Positions 36,151-44,317 of a stretch of DNA of 64,000 nucleotides are shown piece after piece. The DNA is from Planotetraspora thailandica (GTDB lineage: Bacteria; Actinomycetota; Actinomycetes; Streptosporangiales; Streptosporangiaceae). The stretch lies in contig NZ_BOOR01000062.1 of assembly GCF_016863335.1 (NCBI RefSeq), positions 17,312 to 81,311 on the forward strand, given 5' to 3'. Each line of letters begins with the position of its first letter. The first letter of the stretch is position 1. The notes under the pieces were generated by a model. The model did not search any database and had not been told where the DNA came from. It was given only the letters and a program-made list of their open reading frames with translations. The position numbers and the translations under genes are program-made.

Positions 36151-37830
36151 GTGGCCATACCGAGTCAACTCCCAGCGTCGTCATCAGACGGGCAGGCAGG
36201 CGTCTTCATCCGGAACGCCACCGGGCTGATCCGTGAGGTGTCGTTCTTCGACGCCTTCGTGATGAACACCTTCGGAATGAACGTCGCGGTCGGCGGCGTC
36301 TACCTCTTCCTGCAGGCACAGACGGCCTTCTCCGGCGGCAGCATGCTGCTGTCGGTCGTCATCGGCACCCTGCTCATGGCCTTCACGCTGCTGCGCGTCT
36401 ACGCCGAGTTCTCTGCGGCCATGCCCCGCTCGGGCGGCGACTACGTCTTCGTCAGCCGGACCCTCCACCCCATCCTCGGCTTCCTCCTGTCCTGGAGCCA
36501 GGGGCTGTGGATGATCTTCTTCTGGATCGGCTTCAACGCCTACTTCGCGCTGACCTTCGCCGTGCCCGCCGCGCTCGCCACCCTCTCGTCGGTCACCGGC
36601 CAGCAGGTCTGGCTCGACATGAGCAACGGCCTGCTCGCCAAGCACGATCTGCTCGGCATCACCACCCAGTGGTGGGTCCTCGGCCTCGGCACCCTCATCA
36701 CCGTCGGGTTCGGCGTGCTCATCGTTCTAGGCGGCCAGCGCTACTGGCGGTGGCAGAAGGTGCTGTTCGCCATCGCCGGGCTCAGCCTGCTGATCTCCTT
36801 CGTCCTGCTGCTGTTCAGCGGCGGCCACATCTCTTCTGGCTGGGACGACTTCGCCGCCAGGAACCACGGCCTGACCTACGACCAGATCATCCCGGCCGCC
36901 GAGCAGGCCGGCTACACCGGCAACGGCGCCTCCTTCAGCTTCACCGACACCCTGCTCATGCTCCCCTGGGTCTTCTTCGTCGTCGGCTACGCCCAGGGCT
37001 CTGCGCAGATCGGCGGCGAGATCAAGCGCGCCTCCAAGACGCAGTACCGCGCCATGGTCGGCGGCGTCCTCATCAACGGCCTCGTGCTCGCCCTGCTCAC
37101 GATCGTGCTGACCGCGCACGTCAGCCCCAAGTGGCTGGGCAGCCTCGGCTACCTCGCCGGCGCCGCCCCCGACAAGCTCGGCCTGCCCGCCGGGCTTCCT
37201 CCCGGGTTCAACTTCCTGGCCGCGCTGCTGACCCACAACGTCGTCCTGCTGCTGCTGATCGGCATCGGCTTCGTCATCTGGGCCGTCATGGGCACCCCGC
37301 TGTCGATGATGCAGTCCACCCGCTACATGCTCGCCTGGTCGCTGGACCGCACCGTGCCGCAGCAGCTCGGCGAGGTCAGCGAGCGCTTCCACACTCCCGT
37401 CAAGGCCATCGCCCTGTGCGTCGTCACCGGTGAGATCGCTCTGATCGCGCTGGTCAACTGGTCGGACGCCAGCCTGCTCGGCGCCCTGCTCGCGCAGATC
37501 CTGGCCTTCATCGTCGTGGCGCTGGCCGGCGTCGTCTTCCCCTACCGGCTGCGCAACGTCTGGGAGTCGGCCGGCGGCAAGCGCGTGCTCGGCCTGCCCG
37601 CCGTCGCCCTGGCCGGAGCCGGCGGCGTCATCGCCCTCGGCGCCCTGATGGTCCTGTTTGTCGCCGACGACACGATCAACGCGACCTTCGCCGTCACCCG
37701 CGCGTTGTCCCTGTGGTTCATGGTCGGCGTGGTCGTGCTCGGCATCGTCTGGTACGCCGGCGCCCGCCTCGTCAACAGCCGCCGCGGCGTCGACCTCAGC
37801 CTCGTCTACCGGGAGATCCCGCCGGAGTGA
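36151..37830 (+). CDS. APC-superfamily permease
   Basis: A 559-residue amino acid/polyamine/organocation permease with about 12 membrane helices. Conserved family segments are IREVSFFDAFVMNTFGMNVA in helix 1, FSAAMPRSGGDYVFVSRTLH after helix 2, and LPWVFFVVGYAQGSAQIGGE around helix 6. A long loop at about residues 230-275 is an insertion relative to small APC proteins. The GTG at 36151 follows GAGAGGGGCC. It should import the substrate of the pathway encoded downstream; FrlA, the fructoselysine transporter, is in the same superfamily. Ureide or amine conjugates are plausible cargo, but this is inference. Confidence 0.87.
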   Translation: MAIPSQLPASSSDGQAGVFIRNATGLIREVSFFDAFVMNTFGMNVAVGGVYLFLQAQTAFSGGSMLLSVVIGTLLMAFTLLRVYAEFSAAMPRSGGDYVFVSRTLHPILGFLLSWSQGLWMIFFWIGFNAYFALTFAVPAALATLSSVTGQQVWLDMSNGLLAKHDLLGITTQWWVLGLGTLITVGFGVLIVLGGQRYWRWQKVLFAIAGLSLLISFVLLLFSGGHISSGWDDFAARNHGLTYDQIIPAAEQAGYTGNGASFSFTDTLLMLPWVFFVVGYAQGSAQIGGEIKRASKTQYRAMVGGVLINGLVLALLTIVLTAHVSPKWLGSLGYLAGAAPDKLGLPAGLPPGFNFLAALLTHNVVLLLLIGIGFVIWAVMGTPLSMMQSTRYMLAWSLDRTVPQQLGEVSERFHTPVKAIALCVVTGEIALIALVNWSDASLLGALLAQILAFIVVALAGVVFPYRLRNVWESAGGKRVLGLPAVALAGAGGVIALGALMVLFVADDTINATFAVTRALSLWFMVGVVVLGIVWYAGARLVNSRRGVDLSLVYREIPPE

Positions 37831-37874
37831 ACCGCGCTCCCGTCTCACCCCACCCGTGAAAGGAGTCATCCCTG

Positions 37875-39923
37875 ATGCGTCCCACCGCTGCCGCGGGCCC
37901 GCGGCCAGTGCTCGTCATCGGCAATCTGACCATCGACGACGTCGTACGGCCCGACGGCACGGTGCGCATGGGCAGCCCGGGCGGCAACGTCGTCTACGCG
38001 GCGCTGGCCGCCCGGCTGTGGAACCCGGAGGTCGCCGTCGTCACCCGGCGTGGCGACGACCTGCCGGACGGCATCCTCGCCACCTTGACCAGGCTCGGCG
38101 TCGGCACCGCGGGCGTGCGGACCGTCGACGGCCCGACCGTGCGCAACTGGGTGATCTACGAGGACGACGGCCGGCGGCACTGGATCTACCGCACGCCCCG
38201 GGAGCGTTCGCGGGAGGTGGCGGTCCGCCCCGGCGACCTGCCCCCGGGCTGGGCGGACGGCGACCCGGTGGTGCACGTCGCCGCGATGCCGCTCCCCGCG
38301 GCGGCCGAACTCGTCGAGCACGTCAGGGCCCAGGCCCCCGGCGCGCTGATCACGCTGGACACCCACGAGGACTGGGCGGGCGAGCCCGAGGCCGTCGCCG
38401 CCCTGGCCGCCCGGGTCGACGTGTTCGTCCCCAGCCGGGAGGAACTCGCCGCCCTGGCCGGGTACGACGACCCCGCCAAGGCCGCCGCCGCCCTGCGCGA
38501 GGCGGGCGTACCCGCGGTCGTGGTCAAGCTCGGCGAGGACGGCGCGCTCGTCGACGCGCCCGGCGTGCACGAGCACGTGCCCGCCCGCCCGTCGGCGGCC
38601 GTCGACACCACCGGCGCCGGCGACACCTTCTGCGGGGCCCTGGCCGCCGCCCTCGGCGCGGGCATGCCGCTCGCCGACGCCGTACGGCGGGGCGTGGCCA
38701 CCGCCGCGTGGGCTGTCGAGGACTACGGGTCGCTCGCGCTGGCCGACCTCGACCCCGGCGCCGCCCGACGCCGGTTCGACGAAGCGACGGGAAACATAAC
38801 CACGGCGGGCACGGCCGGGGGGGACCTGCCGTACGACATCGACGTGATGCGCCGCGAGATCGACATGATCCCCGACGTGATCGCGCAGCGCCTCGCCGAC
38901 CCGGGCGGGCACACCGAGCGCATCGCCCAGGTGCTGACCGAGCGCGGCATCGAGCACCTGTTCCTGGTCGGCTGCGGCGACTCCTACTTCGCCGGGATCG
39001 CCATGGCCCTGGCGTTCCAGAAACACACCGGCATCGCCGCCCGCGCCGTGCACGCCCTGGACTTCGCCCGTTACCAGGTGCGTTACCTGCCCGAACACAG
39101 CGCCGTCGTGTGCGTCTCGTTCTCCGGCAAGGTCGGCAGGACCACCGAGGCGGCGGCGCAGGCCCGCCGGTTCGGCCACCTGTCCATCGCCCTGACCAAC
39201 AACGAGACGGGGGCGCTGGCAGAGGCCGCCGAACTGGTGCTGCCCATCGGCGTGCCCACGCTCGGCTTCTCCCCCGGCACCAGCACCTACCTCGGCATGG
39301 TCGCCACGCTCGGCGACCTGGCCCTGCGCTGGGGCGACGCACGGGGGAACGACACCACGCAGGCCCGCGCGGCGCTCGCGGCCGCGCCGGCACTCGCCGC
39401 GCAGACCCTGCGCGCCAACGCCGGCCCCGCCGACAAGGCGGCGCGCTCGCTCGCCGGGCACGGCTGGATCACCTTCCTCGGCGGCGGCCCCAACGAGTCG
39501 TCGGCGAAGTTCGGCGCGGCCAAGCTGTTCGAGGGCCCGCAGATCGTGGGGGTGAGCACCAACATCGAGGAGTGGGCCCACGAAGAGTACTTCGTCAGCT
39601 CGGCCGGCACTCCCGTGGTGATGGTCGCCCCGTCGGGCGCCTCCGCCGACCGGGCCGCGGAGATCCTCAGCGAGCTCGACTTCATCGGCGCCCTGCCGAT
39701 CGTGGTCAGCGACGTCGTCCCGGAGGGGCCCGCCCTGCATCTGCCGCTCGCCGCGGGCCTGCCCGAGGAGTTCTCCCCCCTGCTCGCGGCGCTGCCGCTC
39801 AGCCTGATCGGCTTCCATCTGGCGGAAGTGCTCGGCAAGAAGAGCTACAACTTCCCCAGCAAAGCGGCCAAAACTGAACATTACGACACGATTCACCGCA
39901 TCGTGATCGGAGAACCGGCATGA
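37875..39923 (+). CDS. PfkB sugar kinase fused to SIS-domain isomerase/deglycase
   Basis: A 682-residue fusion. Residues 1 to about 300 form a PfkB/ribokinase-type kinase: SPGGNVVYAALAARLW near the start and the signature AVDTTGAGDTFCGALAAALG with the catalytic Asp near residue 253. Residues about 325-670 are a double SIS module of the GlmS/FrlB/AgaS group: LFLVGCGDSYFAGIAMALAF, VSFSGKVGRTTEAAAQARRF, GVSTNIEEWAHEEYFVSSAG. The usual E-x-x-H-G catalytic stretch of GlmS-like proteins is altered to EEWAHEE. Separate FrlD kinase and FrlB deglycase proteins perform successive steps on Amadori compounds, so the fusion suggests substrate channelling. The true substrate is unknown. Its stop overlaps the next ATG (ATGA). 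Confidence 0.85.
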   Translation: MRPTAAAGPRPVLVIGNLTIDDVVRPDGTVRMGSPGGNVVYAALAARLWNPEVAVVTRRGDDLPDGILATLTRLGVGTAGVRTVDGPTVRNWVIYEDDGRRHWIYRTPRERSREVAVRPGDLPPGWADGDPVVHVAAMPLPAAAELVEHVRAQAPGALITLDTHEDWAGEPEAVAALAARVDVFVPSREELAALAGYDDPAKAAAALREAGVPAVVVKLGEDGALVDAPGVHEHVPARPSAAVDTTGAGDTFCGALAAALGAGMPLADAVRRGVATAAWAVEDYGSLALADLDPGAARRRFDEATGNITTAGTAGGDLPYDIDVMRREIDMIPDVIAQRLADPGGHTERIAQVLTERGIEHLFLVGCGDSYFAGIAMALAFQKHTGIAARAVHALDFARYQVRYLPEHSAVVCVSFSGKVGRTTEAAAQARRFGHLSIALTNNETGALAEAAELVLPIGVPTLGFSPGTSTYLGMVATLGDLALRWGDARGNDTTQARAALAAAPALAAQTLRANAGPADKAARSLAGHGWITFLGGGPNESSAKFGAAKLFEGPQIVGVSTNIEEWAHEEYFVSSAGTPVVMVAPSGASADRAAEILSELDFIGALPIVVSDVVPEGPALHLPLAAGLPEEFSPLLAALPLSLIGFHLAEVLGKKSYNFPSKAAKTEHYDTIHRIVIGEPA

Positions 39924-40696
39924 CCACACCCGCACCACTCGCCGACATCGAAGCCGAGGCGGCCCGGCTCCTGTCCGCCTTCGCCGCACGCGGCATCACC
40001 GTGCGCCTCATCGGCGGGCTCGCCATCGCCCGCCACCGCCACCGCGACGTGCCCGACACGCTGCGCCGCGCCTACGGCGACATCGACCTGGTCATCCACC
40101 CCAAACAGGCCAAGCCGTTCCGCCAGGCGATGACCGAGCTCGGCTACACCCCCAACGTGCGCTTCAACAACATGCGCGGCGACCGGCGCATGTTGTTCAC
40201 CGACGAGCCGAACGGCCGCAAACTCGACGTCTTCGTCGGCGGCTTCCAGATGTGCCACAGCATGGACCTGTCCGGACGGCTCTCGCTGCACGCGGAAACG
40301 CTCTGCCCCGCCGACCTGCTCCTCACCAAGCTCCAGGTCGTGGAGGTCAACCGCAAGGACCTGACCGACGCGCTGACGATCCTGCTCACCCACGAGCTCG
40401 GCGGCCGCGACGCCGACGACCGCCTCAGCCTCGACCGGCTCGTCGATGTGACCAGCGCCGACTGGGGTTGGTTCACCACCTTCACCGACAACCTCGCCCG
40501 CCTGCCCGCCCTCGCCGGCGAACTGCTCGGGCCCGAGGACGCGGCCGCCGTCGCCGGCCGCGTCCGCGAGCTCGACGCAGCGCTGCGCTCCGCCCCCAAA
40601 TCGCTCAAATGGAAGGCCCGCAACACCGTGGGCCGCCGCATGACCTGGTACGACCTCCCCGACGAGATCGGAGGGCCCATCGATGCGCACACGTGA
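39920..40696 (+). CDS. Nucleotidyltransferase-fold protein
   Basis: A 258-residue protein with a nucleotidyltransferase-like core. ITVRLIGGLAIARHRHRD and YGDIDLVIHPKQAK give the G-G and D-x-D elements, and a third acidic residue is in GRKLDVFVGG. The rest is helical with no further recognisable domain. Such minimal folds act on sugars, nucleotides or antibiotics, or transfer nucleotides to proteins. The gene overlaps both neighbours, so it is an integral part of the operon. The specific role is unknown; it may activate or mark the sugar part. Confidence 0.65.
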   Translation: MTTPAPLADIEAEAARLLSAFAARGITVRLIGGLAIARHRHRDVPDTLRRAYGDIDLVIHPKQAKPFRQAMTELGYTPNVRFNNMRGDRRMLFTDEPNGRKLDVFVGGFQMCHSMDLSGRLSLHAETLCPADLLLTKLQVVEVNRKDLTDALTILLTHELGGRDADDRLSLDRLVDVTSADWGWFTTFTDNLARLPALAGELLGPEDAAAVAGRVRELDAALRSAPKSLKWKARNTVGRRMTWYDLPDEIGGPIDAHT

Positions 40697-41642
40697 CATC
40701 AAGATCTTCTTCGCCACCGACATCCACGGCTCCGACCGCTGCTTCCGCAAGTTCGTCAACGCGGGCAAGTTCTACGGCGCCGACGTGCTCATCATGGGCG
40801 GCGACATCACCGGCAAGATGCTCGTCCCCATCGTGGAGACCGCCGGCGGCCGCTACCGCTCGCACGTCTTCGGCCGCGACCGCGAGGTCGACGTCGAGCA
40901 ACTCCCCGCCCTGCGCAAGCTCATCGCCGACGCCGGGTTCTACGCCTACGACACCACCCCCGACGAGATCGCCGAGTTCCGCGAGCGGCCCGAACTGGTC
41001 GAGGAGACCTTCCGCAAGCGCATGCACGCCACCCTCACCGCCTGGATGGCCCTCGCGGAGGATCGCCTCGAAGGCACCGGAATCATGTGCCTGCTCGCCC
41101 CCGGCAACGACGACCCGTTCTTCGTCGACGACGTGCTCCGCTCGTCCACCATGCTGATCAACCCCGAGGGACAACTCGTCGACCTGCCCGGCGGATTCAC
41201 GATGATCTCCGTCGGCTACTCCAACCCCACCCCCTGGGCCTCCCCGCGCGAGCTGCCCGAAGACCAGCTCGCCGAGCGCATCGTGCGAGAAGCCGCCAAG
41301 GTCCCCGACACAGGCAAGGCGATCTTCAACCTGCACGTGCCGCCCAAGGACACCCCGATCGACCAGGCCATGGCCCTCGACGAGGAGTTCCGCCCCGTCC
41401 TCAAGTCGGGCAGCCCCGTCATCACCGGAGTCGGCTCCCAGGCCGTCCGCGACGCCATGGCGACCTACCAGCCGCTGCTCGGCCTGCACGGCCACATCCA
41501 CGAGTCACGCGGCGAAGCCTCCATCGGCCGCTCACGCTCCATCAACCCCGGCAGCGAATACTCGGAAGGCGTGCTTCGCGGCGCCCTCATCACCCTGTCC
41601 ACCAAGAAGGGCGTCCGTGGTTACCAGCTCGTCGCCGGCTGA
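40683..41642 (+). CDS. Metallophosphoesterase
   Basis: A 319-residue calcineurin-like phosphoesterase with a complete dinuclear metal site: DIH at residues 13-15, GGD at 39-41, GND near 142, a later His, and GHIHE near 267. A helical insertion of about 80 residues lies between the second and third motifs. It may remove phosphate from a sugar phosphate or nucleotide intermediate of the pathway. It overlaps the nucleotidyltransferase gene by 14 bp and the LOG gene by 26 bp, so all three are translationally linked. Confidence 0.87.
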   Translation: MRTRDIKIFFATDIHGSDRCFRKFVNAGKFYGADVLIMGGDITGKMLVPIVETAGGRYRSHVFGRDREVDVEQLPALRKLIADAGFYAYDTTPDEIAEFRERPELVEETFRKRMHATLTAWMALAEDRLEGTGIMCLLAPGNDDPFFVDDVLRSSTMLINPEGQLVDLPGGFTMISVGYSNPTPWASPRELPEDQLAERIVREAAKVPDTGKAIFNLHVPPKDTPIDQAMALDEEFRPVLKSGSPVITGVGSQAVRDAMATYQPLLGLHGHIHESRGEASIGRSRSINPGSEYSEGVLRGALITLSTKKGVRGYQLVAG

Positions 41643-42219
41643 CGCCCCCATCACCAGCACGGTCACCAGCACGGTCGCCGTCATCGGCTCGGCCCGCATC
41701 GAGGCGCCCGACCCGGCCTGGCACGAGGCCTGCGCCCTCGGCGCCGCCCTCGCCGAAGGCGGCCGGCAGGTCATGACCGGCGGCTACGGCGGGCTCATGG
41801 GCGCCGCGGCCCGCGGCGCCCATGGAGCCGGCGGCCACGTCATCGGGCTGCCCATGCGCGCCTGGACCGCCCTCACCCCCAGCCCGTGGTGCACCGAACT
41901 GCGCTGGTCGGCCGACTACGCCGAGCGGCTGCGCCACCTGCTTCATGCGGACGCCGTCGTCGCCCTCCCCGGCGGCGTCGGCACCCTCGCAGAAGCCGCC
42001 GTCGTCTGGTCGGCACTCCAGACCGAACCCGGCGCCGCCCGGCTCGTCCTGCTCGGCCCCCGATGGCACGCCCTCCGCCAGGCGTTCGCGACCGGGCTTG
42101 TCATCGGCCCCGACGACCTCGCCCTCGCCCCGGTCGCCGCCGACGTCACCCAGGCCGTCACCCTGATCGACCAGGCCCTCGCCTCCGGCCCCGCCGTCAC
42201 CCCCGCGCCACGAGGATGA
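41617..42219 (+). CDS. LOG-family nucleotide phosphoribohydrolase-like protein
   Basis: A 200-residue Rossmann-like protein of the LOG/lysine-decarboxylase-like family. The two signature motifs are VMTGGYGGLMGAAARGAHGA and VALPGGVGTLAEA. LOG proteins cleave nucleoside 5'-monophosphates to free base and ribose 5-phosphate. The typical PGGxGTxxE motif is intact, which supports catalysis. In this operon it could release a base-like ureide or hydantoin from a phosphorylated glycoside made by the PfkB kinase. It starts with GTG inside the previous gene and its stop overlaps the allantoinase ATG. Confidence 0.75.
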   Translation: MVTSSSPADAPITSTVTSTVAVIGSARIEAPDPAWHEACALGAALAEGGRQVMTGGYGGLMGAAARGAHGAGGHVIGLPMRAWTALTPSPWCTELRWSADYAERLRHLLHADAVVALPGGVGTLAEAAVVWSALQTEPGAARLVLLGPRWHALRQAFATGLVIGPDDLALAPVAADVTQAVTLIDQALASGPAVTPAPRG

Positions 42220-43577
42220 TCACGGCCCCGATGGACCTGGCCGTACATGCCGAACGAGCCGTCGTCGACGGCCGCGACACGCCCGCCACCGTCACCGTCC
42301 ACGCCGGCGTCATCACCGCGGTCGAACCGTACGGCACGCCGGTCGCCGCCGCCGAGGTCGTCCATCTCGGCCCCGACGTCGTGCTGCTGCCCGGCCTGGT
42401 CGACACCCACGTGCACGTCAACGAACCCGGCCACGCCGACTGGGAGGGATTCGCCTCCGCGACGCTGGCCGCCGCCGCGGGCGGTGTCACCACGCTCGTC
42501 GACATGCCGGTCGACAGCGTGCCCGCCACCGTCGACGTCCCCGCGCTCCAGGCCAAACGCGCCGCGGCGCACGGCCGCTGCCACATCGACGTCGCCTTCT
42601 GGGCCGGCGTCACCCCCGCCAACACCGCCGAACTGGCCGCGCTGCACGCCGCCGGCGTCACCGGATTCAAATGTTTCCTCGCCGACGCCGGCGCCCCCGA
42701 CCTGCCCCCGCTGTCCCCGGCCGAGCTCGTCACCGCCATGCGCGCCCTCCGTGACCTCGACGCGACGCTGCTCGTCCATGCGGAAAGCGACGCCGAACTG
42801 GCGGCCGGCCCAGCCCCACGCGGGCGCAGCTACGCCGCCTTCCTCGGCTCACGCCCCCCGCGCGTCGAGGACACCGCCGTCGCCGCCGTGCTCGACGCCG
42901 CCCGGCAGACCGGCGCACGCGCCCACATCGTGCACCTGTCCAGCGCGGGCGCCCTCCCGCACATCGCCGCCGCCCGCCGCGACGGCGTGCGCGTCACCGC
43001 CGAAACCTGCCCCCACTACCTCACCCTCACCGCCGAGCAGATCCCCGACGGCGCCACCGAATTCGCCTGCTGCCCGCCCATCAGAGACTCCGCCAACCGC
43101 GACCTGCTCTGGGCCGCCCTCGCCGACGGCACCATCGACATGATCGTCTCCGACCACTCGCCCTGCGCCGCCGAGCTCAAACACCGCGACACCGGCGACT
43201 TCGGCGCCGCCTGGGGTGGCATCTCCTCCCTCCAGCTCGCCCTGCCCGCCGTGTGGACCCATGCCCGCACCCGCGGCCACACCCTCGCCCAGATCGCCCA
43301 CTGGATGAGCGAACAACCGGCACGCCTCGCCGGCCTCACAGGCAAGGGCAGGATCGCCCCCGGATACGACGCCGACCTGTGCGCCTTCGCCCCCGAAGAA
43401 ACCTGGACCGTCGACCCCGGGCACCTGCACCACCGCCAGCCCCTCACCCCTTACGCCGGCCACCGCCTCCACGGCGTGGTCCGCCGCACCTGGACCCGCG
43501 GACACGGCGTCGACCCCGCACGCCCCGCAGGACGCCTGCTCACCCGTACGGCGAAGCACCCGGAGCCCGCCCCATGA
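42216..43577 (+). CDS. allB: Allantoinase / cyclic amidohydrolase
   Basis: A 453-residue metal-dependent cyclic amidohydrolase. The metal-binding DTHVHVNEPGHADWEGF, the carbamylated Lys in GVTGFKCFLADAG, HAESD, the ETCPHYLTLTAEQ block and IVSDHSPCAAE are those of allantoinases. It would open the hydantoin ring of allantoin to give allantoate. A related hydantoin-like substrate is possible. The ATGA overlap at both ends places it between the LOG and racemase genes. With the racemase and allantoicase it forms a three-step ureide module. Confidence 0.88.
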   Translation: MITAPMDLAVHAERAVVDGRDTPATVTVHAGVITAVEPYGTPVAAAEVVHLGPDVVLLPGLVDTHVHVNEPGHADWEGFASATLAAAAGGVTTLVDMPVDSVPATVDVPALQAKRAAAHGRCHIDVAFWAGVTPANTAELAALHAAGVTGFKCFLADAGAPDLPPLSPAELVTAMRALRDLDATLLVHAESDAELAAGPAPRGRSYAAFLGSRPPRVEDTAVAAVLDAARQTGARAHIVHLSSAGALPHIAAARRDGVRVTAETCPHYLTLTAEQIPDGATEFACCPPIRDSANRDLLWAALADGTIDMIVSDHSPCAAELKHRDTGDFGAAWGGISSLQLALPAVWTHARTRGHTLAQIAHWMSEQPARLAGLTGKGRIAPGYDADLCAFAPEETWTVDPGHLHHRQPLTPYAGHRLHGVVRRTWTRGHGVDPARPAGRLLTRTAKHPEPAP

Positions 43578-44317
43578 ACATCCTCGTCGTCAACCCCAAC
43601 ACCTCCGCCTCGATGACCCGCACCATCGAGCAGACCGCCGCCCGCGCCGCCTCCCCCGGCACCCGGATCATCGCCGTCCAGCCCGCCTACGGAGCCGACG
43701 CCATCGACTCCGCCATGGAGAGCTACCTGTCGGCCGTCGCCGTCATGGACCGCGTCCTGTCGGTGGCCGAGCCGTACGACGCCGTGGTCATGGCCGGCTT
43801 CGGTGAACACGGCAGGGAAGGCGTACAGGAAATCGTCGACGTCCCCGTGCTCGACATCGCGGAAAGCTCCGCCCACGTCGCCCAGATGATCGGCCGCACC
43901 TACTCGGTCGTCACCACCCTCCAACGCTCCGTCGGCGCCATCGAAGACCGCCTGCGCCTCGCCGGCCTGGCCGACCGCTGCGCCTCCGTCCGCGCCTGCG
44001 GCCTGTCCACCTCCGAGGTCGACGACGACCCCGCCGGCGCCATGGAGGCCATCGTCGCCGAAGCCGAGATCGCCGTACGGTCCGACCACGCCGAGGTCAT
44101 CTGCCTCGGCTGCGGCGGAATGGCCGGCCTCGACGAGGCCATCACCACCCGGCTCGGCGTGCCCGTCGTCGACGGCGTCGCCGCGGGAGTGCGCCTCGCC
44201 GAAGCACTCGTCGGGCTCGGGCTGCGCACCAGCAAGGTCTGCACCTACGCCCCGCCAGAACCGAAGACCATCACCGCCTGGCCGCTGTCGCGCCACCTCG
44301 ACCTGGAGACCCGATGA
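43574..44317 (+). CDS. Asp/Glu/hydantoin racemase family (allantoin racemase-like)
   Basis: A 247-residue protein of the hydantoin/allantoin racemase group (MNILVVNPNTSASMTRTIEQ). The C-terminal catalytic Cys is kept as Cys180 in VICLGCGGMAGL. The first catalytic Cys, normally in ACFGDPG, is replaced: the aligned stretch is MAGFGEHGREG with Gly75. A one-Cys enzyme could racemise only by another base or may do a different reaction. Next to allantoinase it is likely to supply the correct allantoin enantiomer. Overlapping ATGA junctions on both sides. Confidence 0.82.
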   Translation: MNILVVNPNTSASMTRTIEQTAARAASPGTRIIAVQPAYGADAIDSAMESYLSAVAVMDRVLSVAEPYDAVVMAGFGEHGREGVQEIVDVPVLDIAESSAHVAQMIGRTYSVVTTLQRSVGAIEDRLRLAGLADRCASVRACGLSTSEVDDDPAGAMEAIVAEAEIAVRSDHAEVICLGCGGMAGLDEAITTRLGVPVVDGVAAGVRLAEALVGLGLRTSKVCTYAPPEPKTITAWPLSRHLDLETR

